DNA of 64,000 bases from Elysia chlorotica (taxonomy: Eukaryota > Mollusca > Gastropoda > Plakobranchidae): positions 82,816-146,815 of the forward strand of contig RQTK01000141.1 in NCBI GenBank assembly GCA_003991915.1. Direction: 5' to 3'. The position numbers were made by a program, and so were the translations under genes. The number at the start of each line of letters is the position of its first letter. Within the stretch, counting starts at the first letter, position 1. The notes beneath the pieces were generated by a model. That model saw nothing but the letters and a program-made list of their open reading frames with translations. It was not told the origin of the DNA and searched no databases. Below are positions 9,234 through 18,369 of the stretch, piece by piece.

Positions 9234-12200
9234 TTAACGTAGGTGGCCCAATATAAATAAAATACTGACTGTTAATCTAGCATTCTTCGAAGGGTTCACT
9301 GGTGTTTTCTCCAAGGATCTGGAGGTTGACGAAGACGCGATAGCGCCCTCTGGGGTCCGGTTTGTGGAGTCGTAGACTATTTCTGTGGCGATGATCTGTA
9401 GATCGTTTGTTTGGGTGCGAGCACAGTTGATTTCAGCCTCGATAGGAGCAATGCTGGTTTCAGTTTCTGTAAACCCATCAGTTTTGGTTGTGTTATTCGT
9501 ATATGTATTATTGGTTTTGCTAGTGGTAGAATTGTTGGTGGTTTTGCTAGCGTTACAAGTGTTGGTTTCGCAAGCGATAGAAGCGTTGGGTTCGTTAGCG
9601 ATAGAAGCGTTGGGTTCGTTAGCGATAGAAGCGTTGGGTTCGTTAGCGATAGAAGCGTTGGGTTCGTTAGCGATAGAAGCGATGGTTTTGCTCTGGATAC
9701 GAGAATTAATGCCTTCGGATCTCTCAGGTATTTGCCTGGATTTGACTTTTTTGCACCCTTTCTTGGTTTCGCCTCTGGCTTGTGCGTGCGTACTGTTGGT
9801 GGTCACCACGACTGGTCCATTCACGTTCAAGGTTGATACCGTCGTCGTTGGTTCAATGGTATCAGTGGGAGCTGACACTGTGGCGCCAATTGGTAGTGTA
9901 TTGGTGACAGCGGCAGCAGCAGGTACGATTTTGGCGGCTCTAGGTACTGCAGTATTGGTGCCAGATGCAGTTGGCACAGCCGTTAGTTCAGTCTTGGCCT
10001 CTGTCGATGGTGTTACATTTGGGCCGTTCGTTAGTGATGTCTTGACGTTTGCAATTTTTGCCGACTTCTTATCGATCCGAGCAGAGATGACAGCTGAAGA
10101 TGGTGTTTCATTCGTGACTTTGGGTGTATCACTGCAGGCAGCTGCTGTATTTTGTACACTATTGGTAGCAGCGGTTGAAATATTTTCAGCAGTGTTTGTA
10201 TCTGACGATGTCAAGTCTGATGTGGCCAATGGTATGTGTGCGGGTGAATAGTTCGATGTTGCTTTCCTGGATAATTTCCTCGTTGCCATTTTGGAAGCTG
10301 ATCTCGATGTAGAAGATGCAGAATTTGAGGGAACAGATGAAACACGAGATTCTAAAGTTACAATGTTATGGGTATTGGTAGCTGGCGGGATGTCTAAAGT
10401 ACTCCACGATCGAAACGGCCTCAGGTCACGACGGTTTCGATCAAAATTGGCCCTTGGTTTTGTTTTACCAGCGTTATTCTGTGGGAGTCCAGAGTTCGCA
10501 TTGCTTTGGATTGGTGCAATGCTGAAAGATCTATTTTGCAAATGCGTGGCGATAGGGGTTAATGCAGGGGTTTGTGCTGACGTAGTGTTGACCATGTCTT
10601 GATATGGCAAGACATTAGGCATTTTAAATGTTTGTACGTTAGCCACACCATATGTTGGAAAATTGGCTGTGGTGTACCGAGCAATGGTATCATTGGATAT
10701 ATGAACTGGCCCATTGTTAATCACCATTTGACCTGGAATTGTGTTGCGCATCTGCTGGATTGTTACGCCTGGTTGTACCGGATGAGCCGTTACACTTTGT
10801 TGGGTCGCTCTGCCTGGTATATAGTTAGCTGTTCCCATTTGTTGGGCCGCCATGCCTGGTATAATATGATTAGATATTCTCACTTGCTGGTTTGCTATGC
10901 CTGGAATATAGTGAGCTGTTCCTATTTGCTCAGTTGCTATGCCTGTTATATGGTTAACTGTTCCCATGTGCTGGATTGCTCTACTGTGTTGCATTTGATT
11001 AACAGTTGCCACTTGCTGGGTTGCTACAACTGAATTATTAGGAACGCTAAACTGTTTTACAGAACTGTTTTCACCATAGACAAGAACCGTGTTGCCGCCA
11101 TAAATTATATGTTTGTCAAACCCCTCACAAGCTGAAACGTTATACATTTTCTGATTGCACGGATTCGTTTGAACAATACTCTGGTTGACACCGCTCGGTA
11201 CACATTTAGGAAAGTCACCCCTGTTATAGACTGGTGCTGTGCTATTGATTTCCTCGCCTCTGGCAGTTCTGTTTGTTAGCCAGTTCCATGTGCTGGAAAT
11301 AGCTGGTACAGTATATGGGCAGCTGCTTACTGATTCAGTATCAGTATTGCCGACTACTGGTAAAGTGTCTGTCATACTTCTGAGAGGTACAAATTCTTTG
11401 ATGCCCTTTTGCAGTATCCCTCTTAATATGGAGCTAGAACTGCTGATACCTGTTGTCTCTACACCGCTTTTAACACTAACAGGAACAGTTTTGCCGATTT
11501 TATCGATTGTTGTTGCCTCATATGCGGCGTTGTCAAATTTAGAAGCATTTTCCTCGCTGTTGTTGCCTGGTACAGATGTCCCCGTGGTCAGAATTTCACT
11601 CTTTCCACTTTCGGCCTCAGACACTATGCAAGTGGTGTCAAAAGAACCAATGGGCAACTTAGTTGTTTCAAGTTCATTCGTTACATCGGTTTGAGACAGG
11701 TTAGTAATACTCTCATTGGTCTCGTCACATATTTCATTGGCTTTAGCTGAGTCAGTCTTTATGGATACAGTATCAGTTTTCTTATCACCTGTCACACTAT
11801 CGGATAACTTGCAGGCCATTGTTACAGTTTCAATAGTCTGTGCTGCCAGTGGTAAAGCTTGAGTAACGTCTGGTGCTACACCTTCAGTAACCCCTAGTGT
11901 TGACGCTGTTGATTCGCCCGAAATAACATATGCTGTTACAGTATCAATATCTCCCAGTAGTTGAGCGTCTTCGGCTACGGAAGTTCTGACGGTACCTCCG
12001 GTTACAGATGTGCTTCCACTTACAGACGAGCTGGCGGTGCTTTCAATTACATATGTGCCGATGGTACTTCGGGCTTCATATGTACTGATGGTGTTTCCGG
12101 TTACAGATGTGCTGGCGGTGCCTCCGCTTATAGATGTGCTAGCGGTGCTTCCGGTTAAAGATGTGCTAGCGGTGCTTCCGGTTAAAGATGTGCTGGCGGT

Positions 12201-12466
12201 GCTTCCGGTTAAAGATGTGCTGGTGGTGCTTCCGGTTAAAGATGTGCTGGCGGTGCTTCCGGTTAAAGATGTGCTGGCGGTGCTTCCGGTTAAAGATGTG
12301 CTGGTGGTGCTTCCTGTTAAAGATGTGCTGGCGGTGCTTCCTGTTGAGGCGTACTTCCTCCTGTGGTCCTGTACAGATCTAACTTGCGACCACTTTGACT
12401 CGTGTTTCGGCGATGACTCCCAAGCCCCCAAGCTTGGTTTCGTCTTTGGTGAAACTGTCGTGATAG
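9234..12466 (-). CDS. Giant terminal exon of an S/T/N-rich, repeat-bearing disordered protein
   Basis: Minus-strand frame open for 1,076 codons to TAA at 9234-9236. The N-terminal end is not a start codon: the frame continues leftwards into GCT-ATC-ACG and meets a good acceptor (pyrimidine-rich ...TTTTCAACTTCCAG, AG at 12468-12467), so coding starts at 12466 and needs one base from an upstream exon (phase 1). The protein is rich in Ser, Thr, Asn, Ala and Ile, has few Cys, and shows no enzyme motif, signal peptide or membrane segment. It carries three unrelated tandem arrays: GSTASTSLT (9 aa, N-terminal), a degenerate 14-15 aa unit around QQMGTANYIPG (middle), and NEPNASIA (8 aa, C-terminal). 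All periods are multiples of three and keep the frame. I do not recognise the family. It could be an extended TRIM-like or matrix-type protein, or an alternative 3' end of the neighbouring gene; the differing intron phase (1 against 0) argues against simple sharing of one donor. Confidence 0.72.
9560..9684 (-). repeat. 24-bp coding minisatellite (NEPNASIA)
   Basis: Four near-identical 24-base units plus a partial one; plus-strand unit GTTGGGTTCGTTAGCGATAG plus AAGC. It encodes NEPNASIA repeated in frame within the long minus-strand exon. The very low divergence between units points to recent expansion or homogenisation. Confidence 0.92.
10770..11035 (-). repeat. Degenerate 14-15 residue coding repeat
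   Basis: Six to seven diverged units with the pattern QQ-(M/I/V)-G-T-A-(N/H)-Y-I-P-G-(I/R/M)-A-T, for example EQIGTAHYIPGIAN and QQMGTANYIPGRAT. Much older than the other two arrays in the same exon. The unit is about 42-45 bases and stays in frame. Confidence 0.8.
12010..12352 (-). repeat. 27-bp coding minisatellite (GSTxSTSLT)
   Basis: Seven near-perfect 27-base units encoding GST(A/T)STSLT, then increasingly diverged units (GSTASTSIS, GGTASTSVT, GNTISTYEA, RSTIGTYVI, ESTASSSVS) towards the C-terminal side. The A/T variant position reads A-T-A-A-T-A-A, suggesting that an 81-base triplet of units was duplicated as a block. Confidence 0.92.
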
Positions 12467-12712
12467 CTGGAAGTTGAAAATTAGGAAAACAAACAATTCA
12501 GACAACAAAAAATGTTTCTTTTTCATGTTTCAATATAAACAATATTAATTTCTTTCTTCTGCCCATCGCCCCCCCCCCCCTTTCTTCTTTATTTCAATCT
12601 CGCTATGTCAAACGGTCTCATGCTATCCTCTCCCTTATCTTTCTAGACAAGTTTTATAAAGAACTGCTGTTTATTTGCAAATCACACTATTTTTATTATA
12701 TCGAGGCTTCCT

Positions 12713-12740
12713 GCTCTCTCTGTCTCTCTCTGTCTCTCTG

Positions 12741-12779
<39 letters not shown>
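12713..12779. repeat. (CT)n tract
   Basis: CT/TGTCTC pyrimidine tract ending in pure CT. It lies about 250 bases upstream of the acceptor of the 12466 exon and is inverted relative to the GA tract at 13094. Confidence 0.95.
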
Positions 12780-12782
<3 letters not shown>

Positions 12783-13093
12783 CCGCTCCCTTCCCCTATC
12801 CTGCGCCTCTCCCGCTCCCATCTCTCTCTCTCACACCATGATTTAATTTTATAACAAAAAGAATTGGAATCTGTGTTATAACAAATCGTAGACTTGATTA
12901 TAATATTGCGGGCGGCCACAATGAAGCCTGGCATTGTTTTGTTTAATTGCAGCAAATATCAGGACTTTGAATTTTGGCGAGTCAATCAATCATCGGAGAT
13001 CTGACGCCGACACAACCCGCAAGAGACCGGACAGCTTGTTCATCATAGAAGGTTTAGCGACACCCAGCAATACATTAGATCTATACATAGAAG

Positions 13094-13132
13094 ATGAGAG
13101 GGAGGGAGGGGAGAGAGGGAGAGAAAGAGAGA

Positions 13133-13177
<45 letters not shown>

Positions 13178-13282
13178 GGCGAAAGGCAGACGGACAGACA
13201 GAGGGAGGAGGGGGAGATAGAGAGACAGAGAGACAGGGGCATAGAGAGAGGCAAAGAGAAACAAAGAGGGGCAGAGGATGGG
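13094..13282. repeat. Purine (GA)n tract
   Basis: GA/GGGA-rich low-complexity sequence with about 45 bases of near-pure GA (13130-13178). The poly-RE ORF over it is an artefact. Confidence 0.95.
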
Positions 13283-13419
13283 GTGGGGAATGTCGCTCTA
13301 TAGCAACAGAAAGTGAGCCGTCACAACGTCACACTTAGCAGTGCTACATGTTCTACGCAATCGGCTAGGTCTAGAGGAAATGTTTAGTATTATGTTCGGT
13401 ACATGATAAGATTGGGGTG

Positions 13420-14479
13420 TAAAGCAGACCATACACGATCAGTTATATTGCGCGATCCTGGTCGCACAACTTAATTGGCAATTTTTATGTCGCCCACACA
13501 TGGCTCAATATAAGTGGCAACTTTATTGCGCAAAGTAGGCTCATTTTGTTATTGGATCCCGCACAGACTGGATGTGTGATTTTGACCCAGCAATCGCTCT
13601 AACAAGTGCTTTCGCTACAGAAGAAATAGCAAGAAAAAGTGCAAAGTAGTCAAAAGAATGGTTTCTTCAGCGTTCAAAGTTTGGACACAAAATTACTGCG
13701 TGACTTGAGGCACGATGAGCCTCAGGATTTTACAAACTTCCTGCACATGGATGTCAGATCCTACAATGAGCTTTTTCAAATGGCCGAGACCCTGGTAGGA
13801 AAGCACACTACCAGTAGGCATGAGCCCATCTCTTATTGGGAGCGTTTATCAATTACACTGCGTTACTTGGTCTCAAGAAATACATTTGAGGATCTGAAGT
13901 TTGTCAGTCGAATTGCCCCACAAAAAGTACCCACGATTCTAAAGGTCTTCTTGGTCGTTAAGGAAGGCAAGGACATTGAAAAACGTACTACAAAGTTGGT
14001 TCATAAAGCATGCCCCTCCTTGCTCCACATTATTTTTCCATCACACTTTTCATTCTTTTTGAAAATTTGTTATGTAGGCATTGGTCTTTTTACACATCTC
14101 TTGTGTAGTTAGGGTACTTTTCCTGAATTTTAACCTATGTGCCTTAAGCCGAATCATTCTTTGTCCGATTGTTGTATTTGTCACACTTCACGTTCCACAG
14201 GACTGGTAAAGATCTATAAACATCAATACACTCGAACAGGAAGTGTCCTGTCTTCTTTAATAGACATAATGACTGTACAAAATCTACAACAAAAATCATT
14301 GCACAATTTAATTGTCGGTCGCCACACACAGGCAACTAATTTCGCAAACAAGTAGACTTGCGCAATACAATTTTAAAATGATTTTGATTGACTTAATACA
14401 ATTGCCCAAGTCTTCAATATCGCCCATATAGGCCCTACGGTCAATTCGCAATATAATTGATTGTGTGTGGGCCGCTTTA
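13420..14479 (+). mobile_element. Decayed PIF/Harbinger-like DNA transposon
   Basis: Terminal inverted repeats: left AGCAGACCATACACGATCAG plus TTATATTGCG (13423-13452); the right end (14445-14476) reverse-complements to AGCGGCCCACACACAATCAA plus TTATATTGCG. TAA flanks the left end and TTA the right, compatible with a TWA target site though not identical. Subterminal sequences near 13465-13530 and 14300-14370 also resemble each other (CGCACAACTTAATTGGCAAT against TGCACAATTTAATTGTCGG). Inside is a partial transposase frame. About 1.06 kb, too short for an intact two-gene Harbinger. Confidence 0.75.
13639..14112 (+). pseudogene. Harbinger transposase-like N-terminal fragment (HARBI1 family)
   Basis: Residues 15-95 match the N-terminal region of HARBI1/DDE-type Harbinger nucleases in pattern: L-R-H-D-(E)-...-FTNFLHMDVRSYNEL, then PISYWERLSITLRYL, then TFEDLKFVSRIAPQKV. 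In the family these correspond to the RMD-x3-F/Y-xEL and ERL-x-VTLR-xL-A-xG-xS-F-x-DL blocks. After residue 110 the frame runs into unrelated sequence and a stop, so the DDE catalytic domain is absent. Likely a non-autonomous internal-deletion derivative. No clear downstream exon was found before the right terminal repeat. Confidence 0.72.
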
Positions 14480-14485
14480 AGGTGG

Positions 14486-14592
14486 GATGAAGAGAGAAAG
14501 AGAGAATGTGATAGAGCGAAAGAGACAGAGAAAGAGACAGAGACAGATGACAGAGAGAGAAAGAGAGAGGGGAAGAAAAGGCAGACAGACAA
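14486..14592. repeat. Purine-rich low-complexity tract
   Basis: AGAGA/AGACAG repeats directly beside the right end of the Harbinger-like element. Confidence 0.85.
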
Positions 14593-14599
14593 TAGTCAT

Positions 14600-15160
14600 A
14601 GAATAATAATATTCAAGAGAACGAGACGACGAGAGGAGTAAAGATACATTATCTATACGTATTTGGGGAGGGGGGTACCTGAGAAGATTCCTTGTCTCTA
14701 GATTATGTAGATCTACCTACCAGATTGGAAAACGTTATCCCCTTCAGCAGAATGTCCGTCTGTGTGGCGGGTTCTCTGGTTGCGAGAGCTCATATTTGTT
14801 GGTGCGAATGATCAGCACATGCCTGATCTAACGGGTTCTTTAACAGTCGGATCTTCCAGTGACGTTGAGGTCAACGCTAGAGCGAAATAGTTGACTTAAG
14901 TCAGTTTTATTTGAGATTGGGACTTTCTTTTAAAAGATATCTATCTGTGTGGTTTTATGTTGAATAGCAAAGTATTGCTTCTACAATGTGACTTTGCAGT
15001 GAGAGCCGCTGAATTCAACTGTGGCTATCTCGATAGTCGGTACACACAAGTGTGTCGGTGATGTTCTGCTGAGCGATTTTTACACGTCTTAGGCTAGCTC
15101 CATACTGAAAATGCAAAATATGCCCGTAACACATCACCAAACATCAGTTGAGTTGAGTTT
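14600..15160. other. Spacer without recognised features
   Basis: Mixed-composition sequence with no reading frame beyond chance length, no clear repeat and no splice-flanked frame that I can connect to either neighbouring gene. Confidence 0.4.
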
Positions 15161-15164
15161 GTTT

Positions 15165-15290
15165 TTTCAAGTCCAACGTCAGCAACTAAGCTATAATTAT
15201 TGTGGACGAGTCATTTTACGTGCAGCACAACAAAGACTGTGCGTGCGGGGTTACCTCACAGGGCCTCTACAGAGAGCCACCAAACATATT
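15165..15290 (-). mobile_element. Diverged truncated SINE copy
   Basis: AAGTCCAACGTCAGCAACTA, TTATTGTGGACGAGTCATTT, ACGTGCAGCACAAC and GGGGTTACC align with the tail half of the recurrent SINE family. Confidence 0.6.
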
Positions 15291-15630
15291 TCACTTTTGG
15301 TGACATATTGAGCGTTTCTCACGAGTCCAAAATTCATGCAAAGAAAGAGAGTAACGTTTTGGCCTACATAATTTTCTTAAAAATGAACGCAGGGTTTACA
15401 GTTCTAAAAAATGAAATGGTTAGGCCTAAGATAGATAATATAAACTGTTATACATCCTCAAGGAATATTTTGATTGGATAAACACGCAACAACAACAGTA
15501 TCGACGTTTGTAAGGGCTTTATAATCAACATGGAATTTAGGAGTGAAAAATTGCCTGTGATCATTTAAATAACAAAATCAAGAGCTTAAGCCTCCTAATT
15601 AATTATTTTCCTGCTGCTTCTCAATTTGTT

Positions 15631-15631
<1 letters not shown>

Positions 15632-15689
<58 letters not shown>

Positions 15690-15690
15690 G
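15632..15690. repeat. (TTG)n microsatellite
   Basis: About 20 near-perfect TTG units; the complement is the same AAC class as at 2025 and 57705. Confidence 0.95.
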
Positions 15691-15880
15691 GCTGTTGTTG
15701 ATGCTTCTGGGTTTTCCCTTGTAAATGTTTTTGTTCGTTTTTGTTTTGTTTTGTCTATCTGTGTGTTTGTGTGTGTGTGTGTGTTTCTCTTTAGGGTTTT
15801 CAATGCATAGGATATCGAATCTCGATCAGCCCGCCTTGATCTCTACTGGTATCATGGGCGGTGAATGTAACCAAAAAAAA

Positions 15881-16449
15881 TTCTTCTTCTTCTTCTTCCG
15901 GTGTCATCTCGAGTGAGGTTGACTTGAAATGGTCCTCCATGCACTCCTGTCTCTTGCGTTTTCGCTGCATTCTTTTGCTGTAAGACAGGTCCATTCCTTA
16001 ATGTCATCTATCCATGCTCTTGCTGGCCTGCCTCTTGCTCGTTTGCCATCCACCATTCCCTCCAGTATTACCTTCTGTATTGTCTGGTGCCGCCTCACAT
16101 GTCCAAAATACTTCAGTTTTCTTGTTTTTATTGTCTTTAATAAAGACGGCTGGATGCCCAGAGTGGTACACACGTCTTTGTTGGTTTTCTTTTCTGTCCA
16201 GCTAATTTTTCCTAGACGGCGAAAGGTCCACATCTCAAAGGAGTTGATTTTCTTTTCGATTTCTTTAGAAAGAGTCCATGTCTCGGACCCGTATAACAGA
16301 GCAGAGTGTACATAGCATTTCAGTACTCTAAGTCTAGTGGATAATTGGGTTTGTTGTGATGTTAATATTTGCCTCAGTTGGCCAAACCTTGTTTTTGCAA
16401 TGGCTATTCTAGTATATATTTTTTCAACTAAATAACTCAAAATATTCAC
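15881..16449 (-). mobile_element. LINE 3' fragment, reverse transcriptase C-terminus with GAA tail
   Basis: A minus-strand frame of 181 codons (16449-15907) with the typical LINE C-terminal layout: YVHSALLYGSETWTLSK, then FEMWTFRRLGKISWTE, TRKLKYFGHVRRH and a GKRARGRPARAWIDDIKEW motif. The last is characteristic of the C-terminal part of RTE/CR1-like polyproteins common in marine invertebrates. It runs into MTPEEEEEE, encoded by a (GAA)n tail (15881-15898). Palm-domain catalytic residues are not included; the element is 5'-truncated at about 16450. The frame is intact over this piece, so it is relatively young. Confidence 0.85.
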
Positions 16450-16689
16450 TAGAGGACTTATTTTGGACTCTTTTTACAAAAAAGAAACTTCTGGGGGAGC
16501 ATCCTCAAGGGCGTCTTCAAGTCGCTTACTAATAGTGGGCTCTTCACTGAGGTGGGGTCGGAGAGCAACCACTTAATGTCATTGCTCAGGTGGGAGTGCT
16601 ATACCCTTACAGTCGGCGTCCCGCAGAGCCAGGGTTAATTTGCAACTTTAGTAAATACATCAGGCAGGAACTGTTTAAATCCACGATTT

Positions 16690-17690
16690 TGACCTTACCG
16701 CTACTTTTTCAGTGTTTTCCTCCTTATTCCACCTTTTCTTCAAAGTCCGCAAATAGAATTTGAGCGGTATCGAATTGACAACATCCGATCTGACTCTTTG
16801 GTGAAATGAATGGAACACAACTCAAATAGCAAGGGTTTTCTTTGAACGGTATTGACAATATAGTATCACCCGATCTGGTCCATGTGCAAGAAACTGTATC
16901 GCAATGCAAATCGCTGAATTTTCCCCTTGAGCGGTATCAATAATAGGTCAACAACGTCAATTACTCCTATGACTGGCCGTGTGTAAAAAAAATATGCTGC
17001 TTTCATTTTGGTCTCATTCCTTCGGATTTTTGCAGTGTTAACACACCTTCTAGTTTCAAACTTTTCTAGAGCATTTGCGATCATAATTTTTGAAAATATT
17101 GTTTAAATGCAGGGACGTGAAATTTTTTTTTTTTCTTTTTTTCCTACAAGTCCAAAATTGAGTGCATATCAGGTCTGTATTCTAGATCTAGACTATTTCT
17201 GGATGTAAATTGTGAACCTTGCAATTTTCTCTTTAGGTTTCAATAATAATCTATTGAAGCATTTATGGTCTGCAAGGCTTGAGAGATCAACCCTTAGATA
17301 ATAATTAAAAGACATGCGGACCCTTGAGTGTGAGTGGATCTGTTGAGAATAGGCTATTAGTACAAATATGTAGTCTCTTGTACTAAATTGAGATCCATCC
17401 TTCTGTAATGACTTTTTTAGTCTTGAAAAATAGTCTAGACGGCTACTAGTATCAATATATCAATGTCATACATTAGATGCCATTTTAGAAAGGTCTAGTT
17501 TGTTTTATTTTATTTTCAACTACTCAAGAACTTAATTATAAAAAAAAATATATATAAAATTGGACTCCATTGGTGGTAACCAATTTCCCCCACCCCCCTC
17601 CTTTTGGGTTGTGGGGGGGAGTGGGGGTGGCCCCGATAAAAATTTCCTTCTTTTCAACCTTTCTGCATTATGATCACTGATTAATACTTA
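16690..17690 (+). repeat. Unclassified composite repeat, copy 1
   Basis: Shares ordered blocks with 33430-34420: CGCTACTTTTTC, GAGCGGTAT, CATCCGATCTGA, ACACAACTC, then (17399-17486) TCTAGACGGCTACT and TTAGATGCCATTTT, then a G/C-homopolymer block (17588-17632) and CTGCATTATGATCACTGAT (17663-17681). The GAGCGGTAT / CCCGATCTGG motif occurs twice in this copy (around 16760 and 16840-16940). No long ORF. Probably a non-autonomous element or part of a larger one. Confidence 0.6.
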
Positions 17691-18246
17691 GGTTCTGTTA
17701 AAATCAGTGCCTTGTTATACACAGTTATATGTACAAGACAATTTTAAGGAAAAATACAAGTTGCTGGGGCTGTTCTAGGCCTGTAGATTACGTGGTTTTC
17801 CTTTTATTAAATAAAATTTCTCTTTAATAAAGATATTTTGCATGAAAAGGGTTTTTTGTCTCTGATTGCAACAAGGTTAAACTGGAGATAATATGTGTAA
17901 ATAAAAGATATTTCTGCTAAAAATGTTATTATGAAGAAATTAAACCAACCCTCTTCAGAATGTGACATTTTCTTCCGGCTTTATTGAATTATGCCCAATA
18001 CACACAAAATTAAAAAGAACACACTAATCAAGCATAATTTTAATGATGCTACCATAAGGATATTAAATAATAGGGACCTCAATTACACGATTTTCTGAAA
18101 CCTGCCATGACACAAGAGCTTGCAAGTGGGGAAGGAGATGTGCAGCAAAATATTTAAAAAAATTTGTTCACACTGCTTGCCTTGTTTTTGTTCATCATTG
18201 CGAAACAAATCTCTCTGTTAATGCTAATATTGTTAATATTTTGTAG

Positions 18247-18369
18247 GTGATAATGATGGTGGGGCTTCCAGGAGCTGGAAAGACCTATTGGGTCAATAAC
18301 TTTGTAAAAGAGTCCCCAGAGAAGCGCTGGAATGTCCTGGGAACGAACAACATAATCGATAAAATGAAG
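18247..18369 (+). CDS. HNRNPUL1: hnRNP U-like exon with Walker A
   Basis: 41 codons, phase 0 at both ends. Acceptor TTTTGTAG|GTG, donor ATGAAG|GTAGG. Encodes [18 protein letters not shown] through [11 protein letters not shown]; the Walker A lysine and threonine are present, so nucleotide binding is plausible. This is the first exon recognised in the window. Confidence 0.95.

Noticed and set aside
9385-10251. 288-codon plus-strand frame (and 11239-11694, 12010-12477)
   Set aside because: Antisense shadows of the 1,076-codon minus-strand exon, kept open by its repeats and low stop density.
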